Assembly (NCBI GenBank): GCA_001411745.2
Contig: LIQB01000002.1
Location: forward strand, 63,892 to 127,891
Origin: Psychrobacter glacincola
GTDB lineage: Bacteria > Pseudomonadota > Gammaproteobacteria > Pseudomonadales > Moraxellaceae
Length of the DNA stretch: 64,000 bases
Direction: 5' to 3'
Under the pieces are notes generated by a model. It did not search any database and was not told where the DNA came from. It saw only the letters and a program-made list of their open reading frames with translations. The translations under genes and the position numbers were made by a program. Below are positions 18,894 through 28,608 of the stretch, piece by piece. Within the stretch, counting starts at the first letter, position 1, and the number at the start of each line of letters is the position of its first letter.

Positions 18894-20552
18894 ATGACCA
18901 ATACCCAGCAACAATCAGCATTTATCGATGATAATCAGGCTCAGCTCAATAGTAAGCAGGATGGCGATCAAAATAAAAAAGTGCCGCATGTCTTAATGAT
19001 ATTAGATGGTTTTGGGCATCGTGAAGACGATAATGATAATGCGATTGCTGCCGCCAATATGCCAAATTTGGATAGGATTTATCAGCAATATCCGCATGGA
19101 TTGATATCTGCTTCTGGAGAAGATGTTGGTTTGCCAGATGGGCAGTTTGGCAATTCAGAAGTTGGGCACATGAACTTGGGCGCGGGTCGCGTTCTGTATC
19201 AAGATTCGACTCGTATCTCAAGTGAAGTGGCCAATCGTGAATTTTATAAAAACGAAGCCTTAGTCAATGCGGTAAAAGTCGCGAACGAGTTGGGTGGTAA
19301 CGTCCATATCATGGGTTTGCTGTCAGATGGTGGTGTACATTCGCATCAAGATCACATCGAAGCAATGTGCCACTCGGCGTTAGTGCACGGCGCCAAAAAT
19401 GTCTTTGTTCATTGTTTTTTAGACGGACGCGACACCCCACCTAAATCGGCGGATAAGTATATTAATCGTCTGCGCGATCATATCAATAAGCTTAATGCTC
19501 ATTATGAAGGCGGCCGCGTACAGATTGCCAGTATCATTGGGCGCTATTATGCAATGGATCGTGACAATCGTTGGGATCGCGTCCAAAAAGCCTATGAGCT
19601 TATCACTGAAGGTAAAGCTGATCGTCTGTCTACGCGTGCAGATGGCGCAGTACAAGCTGCTTATAAGGCACGCGAGACCGATGAGTTTATTAACCCGACC
19701 GTAGTCATTGGCCGTGATGAGGTGCCATATACCGTTGATGACAATGACGCGCTTATCTTTATGAACTTCCGTGCTGACCGTGCCCGTGAGCTGGCGCAAG
19801 CTTTTGTCTTGCCAGATCATGAGTTTTCAGGGTTTGCCCGTAATAAGCAGCCAAAACTTGCGGCATTTGTGATGTTGACCAAATATTCTGATGTTTTAGC
19901 AGACAATCCAAAAACTAGCGTTGCTTATTATCCCACGTCATTGACCAATACGCTTGGCGAATATTTGCAAGACAATGGTAAAACTCAGCTGCGTATCGCT
20001 GAAACTGAAAAATACGCGCATGTGACGTTTTTCTTTAGCGGTGGTCGTGAAGAAGAGTATGAGGGCGAGACACGTATTCTCGTACCCTCTCCAGATGTGG
20101 CGACTTATGATCTGAAACCAGAGATGAGTGCGCCTGAAGTGACCGATAAATTAGTGGCTGCCATTGAATCAGGCAAATATGACGTGTTAATTGTCAACTA
20201 TGCCAATGGTGATATGGTAGGTCATACGGGAATTTTTGATGCGGCCGTAAAAGCAGTAGAGGCACTAGATGTCTGTGTTGGCCGCATCGAGTCAGCGGTA
20301 CGCGCTGCTGGCGGTGATATGCTTATCACGGCAGATCATGGCAACTGTGAGCAGATGCAAGATTACGAAAGTGGTCAAGTACATACTCAACATACCACTG
20401 AACATGTACCGCTCATTTACGTGGGTGAGAAAAAGCTACAAGTACGTAGTCGTGGTAAGTTGAGCGATGTCGCACCGACTATTTTGGCGCTGATGGATAT
20501 TGAGCAGCCTGCTGAAATGACGGGCGAAAGCTTACTGGTTCCAGCGTTGTAA
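18894..20552 (+). CDS. gpmI: 2,3-bisphosphoglycerate-independent phosphoglycerate mutase
   Basis: A Mn-dependent glycolytic enzyme interconverting 3- and 2-phosphoglycerate. Alkaline phosphatase superfamily motifs are seen: [12 protein letters not shown], the catalytic Ser in [53 protein letters not shown], and the metal-binding [10 protein letters not shown] near the end. The 552-residue length includes a 28-residue polar N-terminal extension before [21 protein letters not shown] lies before the ATG. A terminator follows at 20614-20643. Confidence 0.96.
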   Translation: MTNTQQQSAFIDDNQAQLNSKQDGDQNKKVPHVLMILDGFGHREDDNDNAIAAANMPNLDRIYQQYPHGLISASGEDVGLPDGQFGNSEVGHMNLGAGRVLYQDSTRISSEVANREFYKNEALVNAVKVANELGGNVHIMGLLSDGGVHSHQDHIEAMCHSALVHGAKNVFVHCFLDGRDTPPKSADKYINRLRDHINKLNAHYEGGRVQIASIIGRYYAMDRDNRWDRVQKAYELITEGKADRLSTRADGAVQAAYKARETDEFINPTVVIGRDEVPYTVDDNDALIFMNFRADRARELAQAFVLPDHEFSGFARNKQPKLAAFVMLTKYSDVLADNPKTSVAYYPTSLTNTLGEYLQDNGKTQLRIAETEKYAHVTFFFSGGREEEYEGETRILVPSPDVATYDLKPEMSAPEVTDKLVAAIESGKYDVLIVNYANGDMVGHTGIFDAAVKAVEALDVCVGRIESAVRAAGGDMLITADHGNCEQMQDYESGQVHTQHTTEHVPLIYVGEKKLQVRSRGKLSDVAPTILALMDIEQPAEMTGESLLVPAL

Positions 20553-20613
20553 GTCAGGCATTTAATACTATTATATTGACAACTTACTAGCGTTGTTAGA
20601 AGTAATAGAAAGA

Positions 20614-20643
20614 GGAGAGATATTTATTGTCTCTCCTTTTTTT
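20614..20643 (+). terminator. Rho-independent terminator after gpmI
   Basis: GGAGAGA (20614-20620) pairs with TCTCTCC (20630-20636), followed by T7. The rest of the gap to 20903 is AT-rich leader of the protease gene with no other feature seen. Confidence 0.85.
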
Positions 20644-20903
20644 GATCTGTTTTTTAAGAGATATTTGGCTGACTTTATTATCTTTAAATGTTTGGATAGT
20701 GAGAAAAATAAGGGTAAGCATGATATTTCGCCTGCTAAACAAACTTGACACCGCTACTCATCATTTGATGAAATCATATCAGTTATCGTGAATGTTACTT
20801 GCAATACTCTCCTAGTCTTAGACTGGCTCTTGATGCTATCTTATGAGATAAATATTTATCCATATATCTATAAAAATAATTCTATTATTAAACGAGTTCT
20901 CTT

Positions 20904-22406
20904 ATGCGTTCTATTTATTTTATGCGCTTACCAGTGACGAAGCGATTGGGCAAACAAGCAATGAAGGTATTCACTGCGCCGACTATGTTTAAACCTGCAT
21001 TGATGATAGGTCTGCTTGGGCTCAGCACTGCCAGTATGTACGCACAAGCAGCGAAGTCACCAGCTAATGCGACCATCAATAATCCCACCGCCAGTCTACA
21101 ACTGATTAGCTTAAATACCGATGAGATAGCCCCAGAAGATGACACTAATAATTTATCAGATGTCGCAGATATGCTTGAGTCGGCCGACCAAGTTGACGAC
21201 TCGATAGATAGTGTCGCAGATGAGAGTGCCTTGACCGATGACACGAATGAGATCGATGTCAGTATTCCACCTGAGGTTGCGCAAGTATCATTGAATGCCA
21301 TTTCTCCAGAAACGCTCAAGACGTTTGTTGCAGTAGTGGATTTGGTACGCCGTGAATATGTAGATGCGGTCAATGATGAAGAGCTGTTCAATAATGCGTT
21401 GAGTGGTATGTTGACTAAGCTAGATAGTCATGCTGAATTTTTAGATGCTGAGGCTTATGAAAACCTGCGTGCCTTTACCGAAGGTGATGTGGGTGACGTC
21501 GGTATTAAAGTCAATTATCAGCCTACAGATGGCTATTGGGTGATTACAGAGGTTATTGATGCATCGCCTGCAGATAAAAAGGGCATTGCGGTTGGCGATT
21601 ATTTACATCAAGTCGGTGATTTCAAGCTTGATGAAGATAAAGAAAGTAACGATATTGAGCAGCTTTTGACAGGGATTGCGGGGACGCAAGTAGATGTTGT
21701 CACCTCAAAAGCTGGTCGCCGCAAACATACCACGACCTTGCAGCGTAATAACAGCCACCCTCAAACGGTCGAGGCAAGTCTCATTGACGGTATCGCTGTT
21801 ATTAAGTTGCCTGCCTTTCAAAATAATAGTCGTGAAAAACTCTTGGAAGGCTTGATAGATCTAGACGCACCTATTACAGGTATCTTGCTAGATATGCGTG
21901 ATAATCCAGGCGGGGTGCTAACGTCGGCGGTGAGCGTAGCCAGTTTGTTTATGAGCGACACTGATGTGGTACAAGTAAAGGGTCGTCAAAGTGACACGCG
22001 TACGCTATCCACTCAAGGGCTGGCGATACTTGAATCATTGCCAGTGGTGGTGCTACAAAATCGCTATTCGGCGTCAGCGGCAGAGGTGCTGGCCAGTAGC
22101 TTGCAGGCGCAAAAACGTGCCACAATCGTTGGTGAAGTCAGCTATGGTAAAGGGTCGGTACAGTCAGTCATCCCACTGAATGATGAGCAGGCTGTCAAAC
22201 TCACCGTCGCCAACTATATGACAGCGTCAGGCAATAAGATCGATGGAATCGGGGTAGAGCCTGATTTAACCTTATCAGGTAGTGAAAGTACATGGGAGCA
22301 GCAAGCGCTCGCTTTACTAAAAACAAAAGCACTTGATTCGGGCATTCGTTTTGTCCGAAAACCTGCCAAAGTCGATCAAGCGGTGGCAGGCAATAGGGTT
22401 CAGTAA
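20904..22406 (+). CDS. C-terminal processing peptidase, S41 family (Ctp)
   Basis: A periplasmic Ser/Lys protease. The 500-residue protein has a signal peptide (ALMIGLLGLSTASMYAQAA, cleavage near residue 50), an acidic spacer (about 70-115), an N-terminal helical part (FVAVVDLVRREYVDAVNDEE), a PDZ domain (about 195-270; VGIKVNYQPTDGYWVITEV) and the S41 catalytic core with DMRDNPGGVL, the Ser in NRYSASAAEVLA and the Lys in VSYGKGSVQSV. It lies downstream of gpmI, a pairing seen in relatives, but separated by a terminator. The specific target protein is unknown. Confidence 0.93.
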   Translation: MRSIYFMRLPVTKRLGKQAMKVFTAPTMFKPALMIGLLGLSTASMYAQAAKSPANATINNPTASLQLISLNTDEIAPEDDTNNLSDVADMLESADQVDDSIDSVADESALTDDTNEIDVSIPPEVAQVSLNAISPETLKTFVAVVDLVRREYVDAVNDEELFNNALSGMLTKLDSHAEFLDAEAYENLRAFTEGDVGDVGIKVNYQPTDGYWVITEVIDASPADKKGIAVGDYLHQVGDFKLDEDKESNDIEQLLTGIAGTQVDVVTSKAGRRKHTTTLQRNNSHPQTVEASLIDGIAVIKLPAFQNNSREKLLEGLIDLDAPITGILLDMRDNPGGVLTSAVSVASLFMSDTDVVQVKGRQSDTRTLSTQGLAILESLPVVVLQNRYSASAAEVLASSLQAQKRATIVGEVSYGKGSVQSVIPLNDEQAVKLTVANYMTASGNKIDGIGVEPDLTLSGSESTWEQQALALLKTKALDSGIRFVRKPAKVDQAVAGNRVQ

Positions 22407-22484
22407 GGCTCACTTAAAGACAGGCTATCGCGATGTATTAACTTTAAAATATCATCATTTAACGTTATTCAAAAATGGCGAATG

Positions 22485-24200
22485 CTATGGCTCGAATTGA
22501 TCCTCAGCTATCTCTAGTTTTTTCATGCGATAGCGTAACGAGCGAAAAGTGGTGCCTAATAGTTCAGCTGCTTGCGTTTTATTCCAAGCCGTTTGTTTTA
22601 GCGCGGTAATAATCAACTGTTTTTCTTGTTCTTGTAGGTAGTGTTCTAACCCTTGAGAGGGTAACTGACCATCCTTTAATTTGCTTAGAATTGCTTTTTC
22701 ATCACTTTCTTGCAGAATAGATCGATTAGTGACAGATTCTTCGTGATTGTGACGGGCTGTATGGTTGGAGTTTTCTGCATGATGGCTTTCTGAACGCTGT
22801 ATCATAGAAGGGTAGTGCTGAGCGTTAGTACGATAAGGGTGCAAGTTGGTCGTCACTTGCTTGACCTGTGGCGCTATAGTCTCATCCATAGATTGAATGA
22901 CTTTTTCTCTATTTTCTATCGATTGAGCGACCATTTGGTTGTTTGTTTGACGCTCAGAATGTTGAATATTATTGACAACCGCTGGCTCACTCTTCTGATC
23001 TTGAGAGACTGCGCGGTGATGGGTTATATCAATATCAGGCAAACCCAAGTGGCTGATGTCAATGTGCGGTGTCTCTGCTAGGGTTACTGCACGTTCAAGG
23101 ACGTTACGCAGTTCACGAACGTTGCCCGCAAAGTTATGATCTTGCAAACGTTCGCATGCCTCAACAGTGAGTATCGGTGGGTTCTCTAACTGCCATTCAT
23201 CAGCAATTAATGCTAAAAAGTGCTTGGCTAATACAGGGATATCATCACGACGTGCATTGAGCGTCGGCAGTTTTAACTCAATCACATTGATACGGTAGTA
23301 CAAATCTTGTCGAAACGCACCGTCTTGTACCAATTGGTTTAAGTTTTTGTGGGTGGCGGACAAGATACGAATATCTACGGGAACCTCTTTGGTATCACCA
23401 ATGGCTCTCACCGTTTTTTCTTGAATGGCGCGCAGTAGTTTTACCTGCATGGCTAAAGGCAAATCAGCCACTTCGTCTAAAAATAACGTGCCGCCATTGG
23501 CTTGCTGAAACAGCCCTTGTTTGTCAGCGACAGCTCCCGTAAAGCTGCCTTTTTTATGACCAAAGAACTCTGATTCCATCAGCTCTGATGGTATTGCTCC
23601 ACAGTTTACTGGTACAAAGCTACCATCACGGCGTGGACTTAAATCATGAATCAATCGGGCAACCACTTCTTTACCAGTACCCGAAGCGCCTGACAAAAAT
23701 ACAGGTGCTTGTGAGCGTGCTAATTTTAAAATAGTATTTTTCAGTGGGTGCATCACCGCAGAATCACCAATGAGTCTACTGTCCAGCAGTTTTTGTTCGG
23801 GTGAGCATTCGGCTGTGGCTTTTGCTTCATTATCTTGATGAATAACTTTTAAAGCATTTTCCACCAGTTGACGTAGGCGCGGTAACTCAAGAGGTTTATT
23901 CACAAAGTCGAAAGCACCAAGTTTCAAGGCTTCAATGGCAAGATCCATACTGCCGTGAGCAGTAATCACGGCAATGGGCGTACTAGAGCTATTACTGATT
24001 TCTTTTACCAACTCTAGTCCTGACCCATCAGGCAGCTTTAAATCGGTCAGGCAAAAATCGTAATCATTGTCTTGCCAGTATGATCTTGCTTGTGACAGAG
24101 TATATGCTACATCACTTTTAATACCCATTTTGGTCAAAGTAATTTGCATCAATCGGCACAGATCCACTTCGTCATCAACGACTAGCGCGGTTGTTGTCAT
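22485..24200 (-). CDS. pilR: Sigma-54-dependent response regulator PilR
   Basis: An NtrC-family activator that in pseudomonads turns on pilA for type IV pili. The receiver domain (phospho-acceptor Asp in DYDFCLTDLKLPDGSGL) is followed by an AAA+ domain with P-loop GASGTGKE, the sigma54-contact loop GSFTGA (variant of GAFTGA) and the Arg-rich region NVRELRNVLERA, and a C-terminal Fis-type helix-turn-helix (LKQTAWNKTQAAELLGTTFR). At 571 residues it is over 100 longer than typical PilR (about 445), because of a His/Gln/Asn-rich linker at about residues 395-510. pilS lies upstream on the same strand, 100 bases away. Confidence 0.9.
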   Translation of the reverse strand: MTTTALVVDDEVDLCRLMQITLTKMGIKSDVAYTLSQARSYWQDNDYDFCLTDLKLPDGSGLELVKEISNSSSTPIAVITAHGSMDLAIEALKLGAFDFVNKPLELPRLRQLVENALKVIHQDNEAKATAECSPEQKLLDSRLIGDSAVMHPLKNTILKLARSQAPVFLSGASGTGKEVVARLIHDLSPRRDGSFVPVNCGAIPSELMESEFFGHKKGSFTGAVADKQGLFQQANGGTLFLDEVADLPLAMQVKLLRAIQEKTVRAIGDTKEVPVDIRILSATHKNLNQLVQDGAFRQDLYYRINVIELKLPTLNARRDDIPVLAKHFLALIADEWQLENPPILTVEACERLQDHNFAGNVRELRNVLERAVTLAETPHIDISHLGLPDIDITHHRAVSQDQKSEPAVVNNIQHSERQTNNQMVAQSIENREKVIQSMDETIAPQVKQVTTNLHPYRTNAQHYPSMIQRSESHHAENSNHTARHNHEESVTNRSILQESDEKAILSKLKDGQLPSQGLEHYLQEQEKQLIITALKQTAWNKTQAAELLGTTFRSLRYRMKKLEIAEDQFEP

Positions 24201-24300
24201 ACATCATCTCATCGTATTCAATAGCTATAAAATGGTAAAAACCAAGAGGCCTTAATGGCAAAGTATTCGATATAACGTTAATACTTGGTAACGTTAATAT

Positions 24301-26094
24301 TTATAAAATAGTGGTATTAACATTATGTTCAGTTTTATTTACATAAGTATCAGAGCCAATAGCAGGTGCTATCAAGCGAAAACAGGTTTTTTCATGTTCA
24401 GGAATATAAAGCAAGCGAGTTTGGTTGGCCTCACAAAAAGCTTGTGATAAATACAGTCCTAAGCCTGTCCCTGCTTGGTCTGTCGTAAAAAATGGATTAA
24501 ATAAATGTTCTAAGTCTTTGGTGCTAACCCCACGACCAGCATCCAAGATATCAATTATAACATCGTTATCCGCACAATAAATCTCGATTTCCACATAGGC
24601 ATGAGGGTGGGCGTAGCTACTGTAGCGCAAGCCATTGTTAATTAAATTGATTAAGACTTGTTCTAGTTGATGTGTGTCGAATGATATGGTCGGTTGTGTT
24701 TTTACGTGTAGAAAAACATCGTGTCCTTGAAAGTAATTCTCTAAAAATGTTGGCATCCAGTCTGCCAATATAATCGCTTGCTGGTTTGCAGTTTGCTGGC
24801 GAGACAATTTTAGTACATCTTCGATAATGCGATTCACGCGTTTTGTTTGTGAAAATATTATTTGATAAAGCTCATGATTCGCTGCCATATCATCACTTGA
24901 AATAGTCGGCGTTATCGTATTATCTGCTGTATCGACTTCTAGATTGGCTTCTATAACATCTTCCATTAATAATTGGCTGGCTTGTGATATCGCTGCCAAA
25001 GGATTCCTTATTTCATGGGCGATGCTCGCCGTCAATTGCCCTAAAGAAGCCAGTTTCAATTGTTGGGCGCTGGCTTGCTCGCGGCGTAAATCCTCTAACA
25101 TTATCAATTTACTGTCATCTTTCAATGGAATGATTTGTACGCGCAGTTTACCGAATATGGAAGCGTTTGCGACTGCAGGCAAATCATAAATAAAGGTGCG
25201 TGATTGGCCTACCGCTACTGACAAACAGGCTTTAAATAGCTGAGTATGTTGTTGGCCAAGCTGCTGCTGAAAGTTAGATAAGAGTGCACTGCGAGTATTG
25301 TTTCGAGTATCTTTTGTATCAATAGAGGTGCTGTGCAATGATGCGGAAGGGCTGTGTGAAAGGCTAAGTAATTGGTGAGCGGCAAGGTTTGCTAAAACGA
25401 TATGCTGTTTATCGATGACGATGACACCATTAACCATTTGCGTGATGACTTCTTGGTTGATAACGTTTAATCGTTCAACTTCTTTAGCGTGACTCGCTGC
25501 TACTTTTTCAAGTTGTACCAAACGCTGTGAGATGGACCAGCTCAAACCACCAACCGCCAAAAAGCTGGCTGACATGAGCAATGCGTCCCCTAAATTTGCT
25601 AAGCTCATGCTATTGGCAATGGCATAAAAGAATTGCTGATAAATGACAAAAATAATAGCGAGTAAGGTAATAATTAAGGCTTGTGAGCCGTGTAGCAACA
25701 TAAAACTCGCTGCGACGACCACCATATATAGCATGGTCAACTGTAAATCAGGCGCACCCGCTGTATATAGTAATAAGCTTAATATAATGACGTCTAATAC
25801 TAAACCAAAGGCTAGCTGTCGCCGCATTTGCTGATTAACGACATAAAATAAGCCAAGTAAAATAAGGCTAAGCAGGAAATAAAAGCTAAGCGTTGTTTGT
25901 TGTAAAAAGCTTGGTAGAGAGAGGCTGTTGTCAGAGTGAGCGGTGATATACACCATCAGTAGAGAAAACAGACTAACAGCAAAGCGGTAACTGCTATAAA
26001 TAAGCCCCAACCTGCGCAATTGAGGTAGAGATAGCGTGTCATCACGATGCAAATAGTGAGTAACAGCAGAGACGATATTAGTAGCAGGCTTCAT
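24301..26094 (-). CDS. pilS: Sensor histidine kinase PilS
   Basis: A membrane sensor kinase for PilR. The N-terminal ~190 residues carry about six membrane segments (for example FAVSLFSLLMVYITAH, LILLGLFYVV, LVLDVIILSLLLYTAG, ALIITLLAIIFVIYQQFFYAI), followed by a PAS-like region, the HisKA box SIAHEIRNPLAAISQASQLL, N-box NLINNGLRYS, and G-boxes DILDAGRGVS and GTGLGLYLSQAF. It has 597 residues, a little longer than PilS of Pseudomonas (530). The start codon lies only 28 bases from a repeat element (26123-26281), so its promoter must lie in or beyond that element. Confidence 0.88.
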   Translation of the reverse strand: MKPATNIVSAVTHYLHRDDTLSLPQLRRLGLIYSSYRFAVSLFSLLMVYITAHSDNSLSLPSFLQQTTLSFYFLLSLILLGLFYVVNQQMRRQLAFGLVLDVIILSLLLYTAGAPDLQLTMLYMVVVAASFMLLHGSQALIITLLAIIFVIYQQFFYAIANSMSLANLGDALLMSASFLAVGGLSWSISQRLVQLEKVAASHAKEVERLNVINQEVITQMVNGVIVIDKQHIVLANLAAHQLLSLSHSPSASLHSTSIDTKDTRNNTRSALLSNFQQQLGQQHTQLFKACLSVAVGQSRTFIYDLPAVANASIFGKLRVQIIPLKDDSKLIMLEDLRREQASAQQLKLASLGQLTASIAHEIRNPLAAISQASQLLMEDVIEANLEVDTADNTITPTISSDDMAANHELYQIIFSQTKRVNRIIEDVLKLSRQQTANQQAIILADWMPTFLENYFQGHDVFLHVKTQPTISFDTHQLEQVLINLINNGLRYSSYAHPHAYVEIEIYCADNDVIIDILDAGRGVSTKDLEHLFNPFFTTDQAGTGLGLYLSQAFCEANQTRLLYIPEHEKTCFRLIAPAIGSDTYVNKTEHNVNTTIL

Positions 26095-26122
26095 AGATTG
26101 ACCGCAATAAGGGAACAGTTGC

Positions 26123-26281
26123 TAGGGTGTATCTTCATTTTAAAATAGAGATAAAATGAGATAAATTACAATCAAACAAGGAAAATATCGTCATTAATAT
26201 CAGGATATTTGACGATACTTGATAAAATTTAGCCATTTTCAGCCCATGTAGGTCCATCAATTGAATTGAGGACACGCCCTA
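26123..26281 (+). repeat. MITE-like dispersed repeat, copy between gacA and pilS
   Basis: 159 bases with ends TAGGGTGTATCTTCATTTT (left) and GAATTGAGGACACGCCCTA (right), roughly inverted to each other. The interior aligns along its whole length with the copy at 47730-47904 (shared stretches GAGATAAATT, AAACAAGGAAA, AAAATTTAGCCATTTT, AGCCCAT). It has no coding capacity. It ends 5 bases after the gacA stop and begins 28 bases upstream of pilS. Confidence 0.8.
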
Positions 26282-26286
26282 ATGAG

Positions 26287-26922
26287 TTAGGGCTGAATTA
26301 GACCATGACGAATGGCCAAATGTGTTAACTTCACATCGCTATCAACCCCAACTTTCTCATAAATACGATAGCGGTAAGTGTTGATGGTTTTGACACTCAC
26401 AAATAGTTGGTCAGCGATTTGCTGCGGGCTTTGACAGTTAACGACCATCATTGCCACCTGTTTTTCGCGATCACTCAGTAAGTCAAAAGGTGAGTTGGCA
26501 TTATCTGACAGCAAAACATCAGCCAGTTGCTCAGCGACATCTTGGCTAAAATAACGACCACCCTGATAGATTTTTTTGACAGCGCGAATCATCTCATCGA
26601 GCGGCGTGCCCTTCGTAATATAGCCATTGACCCCCGCTTTGATAAGCATCGAAGGATACGGCTGCGCTGACATACTACTGACGGCCAATATTTTGATACC
26701 CATATCCAGCTGAATTAAGCGTTTGGTTGCTTCAAGCCCACCAATATTAGGCATATTGACATCAAGCAAAACCACATCAGGGCGCAATTGTTTGGCCAAT
26801 TTGATGGCCATGTCACCGCTGTCCGCTTCGCCGATTACTTCGATATCGATACTATCTGACAACATGCGGCTAATACCCATTCTCACCAAATCATGATCAT
26901 CTACTACCAGTACTTTAATCAT
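26287..26922 (-). CDS. gacA: Response regulator, GacA/UvrY-like (NarL/LuxR family)
   Basis: A 211-residue regulator with a receiver domain (DD at residues 8-9, phospho-acceptor Asp in VVLLDVNMPNIGG near residue 54, Lys in GYITKGTPLDEM) and a LuxR-type helix-turn-helix (LSDREKQVAMMVV, then QIADQLFVSVKTINTYRYR). The close match to GacA points to control of Csr/Rsm small RNAs under a GacS-type hybrid kinase, which is not in this window. It has its own upstream region and is not in an operon with pilSR, which lie beyond the repeat element. Confidence 0.85.
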   Translation of the reverse strand: MIKVLVVDDHDLVRMGISRMLSDSIDIEVIGEADSGDMAIKLAKQLRPDVVLLDVNMPNIGGLEATKRLIQLDMGIKILAVSSMSAQPYPSMLIKAGVNGYITKGTPLDEMIRAVKKIYQGGRYFSQDVAEQLADVLLSDNANSPFDLLSDREKQVAMMVVNCQSPQQIADQLFVSVKTINTYRYRIYEKVGVDSDVKLTHLAIRHGLIQP

Positions 26923-27348
26923 AACGATACTCTTTGTTGTTTGTCAGAATGAAGGCTTTTATTGACGCTAAATGACAAAAAATAAAATCATTAGAGTCGT
27001 TTTTTTAGTTTTTGAAAAAATAAAATATTACTAATCTTTTAGATCGATACCATTGTTTAAAATAACAAAAAACGAATAATTACAGTGTTCAAAGTTAAGA
27101 TATATTGCTGCAATGTGAGTAAATGTTTCTGTAATATAAAGTGGTTGTAGTAAAATTTGAATTACACCAAAATAAATTATTAAATCAGCTTGATACATTA
27201 AACTTAAATGCAAACCATGATACACTAAAAATACAAAAACTCTATACGAGTACTTATAAACCCATTCATAAACGCTACGTACGTTGTTGCTATTGGTTAG
27301 TATGTAACTGATTCTCTAATTAACAGCATCGTGACAGCAGGAGGCATA
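26923..27348. other. Intergenic region between gacA and the PBP7-like gene
   Basis: A gap of about 425 AT-rich bases between two divergent genes, expected to hold both promoters. An open frame of 64 codons on the minus strand (27031-27225) has no ribosome site or recognisable features and is not called. AGGAGG at 27339-27344 serves the downstream ATG at 27349. Confidence 0.5.
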
Positions 27349-28437
27349 ATGAAGCAACTACCATTAACCAAACAGCAATTAATCGCTGCTATGATTTCAT
27401 TGAGTTTGGGCAGTGTTGCACAAGCGGCACTTACTATTAATGGTAGCGCCGACACTAGCTCTAGTGCTCGCATGAGTTGGGGCGGTGCCGATAGTTTGTC
27501 TGAAGCACGCAATATCATGTACAAATCCAAAGGCTCAGCTATCAAGAAAGTTGATAGTGGCAATGGTACGACCAGTATCACCAACGCCAATAGCTTCGGT
27601 AGTAGTAATAACAGTTACAATAGCAGTAATAGCTACAATACAACGTATCGTGGCTCATTTGGTAGCAGTAACATGATACCGATCAGCACTGATTCGCGTA
27701 GTGTCGCGGTCATCGATGCTGAAACGGGCGAATCTATTTATGAAAAAGATGCTGACATTGCGCGTCCAATGGCCAGTATCTCTAAAGTGATGACGGCCAT
27801 GGTCGTCTTGGACGCCGGTCTCGATATGCGTGAAGAGCTCACACTCGACCCAGAAGATTTCGTCGGCCCTAAGCGTGCCAGCTCTAACCTTAAATCAGGC
27901 GATCGTTTAAATCGTGCTGAGATGTTGCTGATGGCATTGATGAAATCAGAAAATCCAGCAGCAAAGAGTTTAGCGCGTAATTATCCAGGTGGCTATACTG
28001 CCTTTATACGTGCCATGAATCGCAAAGCTCAAGATCTGGGTATGACCACGGCTTTCTTTGGTGATCCAACGGGTCTTGATAAGCGCAACGTCGCTTCATC
28101 AAACGACTTGGTTAAAATGGTTCGCGCGGCGGGTAACTATGACGTGATTCGTCGTTTCTCGACTACCAAGAGCTATGACTTTTATGTTTCTAACTACTCA
28201 AGTGGTAACCGTACTTATAAAGCCAATAACACCAGTAGCTTGGTTCGTGCCGGTGATTATCCAATTGGTATCTCAAAAACAGGTTTTATCAATGAAGCTG
28301 GTCGTTGTGTGGTCATGGAAACGCGTGTGAATAACCGCCCAGCAATTATTGTCATCTTAGGAGCGAACAGCTCAGCCACACGTTGGGGTGATGCCAAAAA
28401 TATTCTAAACAGTCTAGCGACACGCCGCACGGTATAA
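27349..28437 (+). CDS. D-alanyl-D-alanine endopeptidase, PBP7-like (peptidase S11)
   Basis: A periplasmic penicillin-binding protein acting on peptidoglycan cross-links. It has a signal peptide (LIAAMISLSLGSVAQA), then a Ser/Asn/Tyr-rich low-complexity stretch (about residues 60-105), then the S11 catalytic core: SxxK in MASISKVMTAMV, SxN in KSENPAAKSLAR, and KTG in SKTGFINEAGRC. The product has 362 residues from ATG 27349 (AGGAGG 5-10 bases upstream); an upstream GTG at 27331 is not favoured. It is closer to PbpG than to DacA because it lacks the long C-terminal domain and anchor. A terminator follows at 28464-28491. Confidence 0.88.
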   Translation: MKQLPLTKQQLIAAMISLSLGSVAQAALTINGSADTSSSARMSWGGADSLSEARNIMYKSKGSAIKKVDSGNGTTSITNANSFGSSNNSYNSSNSYNTTYRGSFGSSNMIPISTDSRSVAVIDAETGESIYEKDADIARPMASISKVMTAMVVLDAGLDMREELTLDPEDFVGPKRASSNLKSGDRLNRAEMLLMALMKSENPAAKSLARNYPGGYTAFIRAMNRKAQDLGMTTAFFGDPTGLDKRNVASSNDLVKMVRAAGNYDVIRRFSTTKSYDFYVSNYSSGNRTYKANNTSSLVRAGDYPIGISKTGFINEAGRCVVMETRVNNRPAIIVILGANSSATRWGDAKNILNSLATRRTV

Positions 28438-28463
28438 CTTTACTGTTTTAGCATTTATAAAAA

Positions 28464-28491
28464 GGCTGTTATTCGATATAACAGCCTTTTT
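28464..28491 (+). terminator. Rho-independent terminator after the PBP7-like gene
   Basis: GGCTGTTAT (28464-28472) and ATAACAGCC (28478-28486) with a 5-base loop, A-run before and T5 after. Confidence 0.9.
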
Positions 28492-28504
28492 ATTGTGTTG
28501 AATT

Positions 28505-28597
28505 TAAGGTGTGTCTTTAATTTAATCAATGGACTTCTACATGGGCTAAAAAATTATCTCATTTTTATCTCCATTTTTAAAATGAGGACACACTCTA
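28505..28597 (-). repeat. MITE-like dispersed repeat, short inverted copy in the thiE leader
   Basis: 93 bases. In the minus orientation it begins TAGAGTGTGTCCTCATTTTA, contains AAATGGAGATAAAAATGAGATAA and TTTTTAGCCCATGTAG, and ends with AAGACACACCTTA, matching the copies at 26123 and 47730 with an internal deletion. Its plus-strand right end runs into the AGGA that precedes the thiE ATG. Confidence 0.75.
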
Positions 28598-28608
28598 GGA
28601 AAAATAAT

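Noticed and set aside
27031-27225. A 64-codon frame on the minus strand in the gacA / PBP7-like gap.
   Set aside because: AT-rich, no ribosome site, no domain; expected by chance in such sequence.
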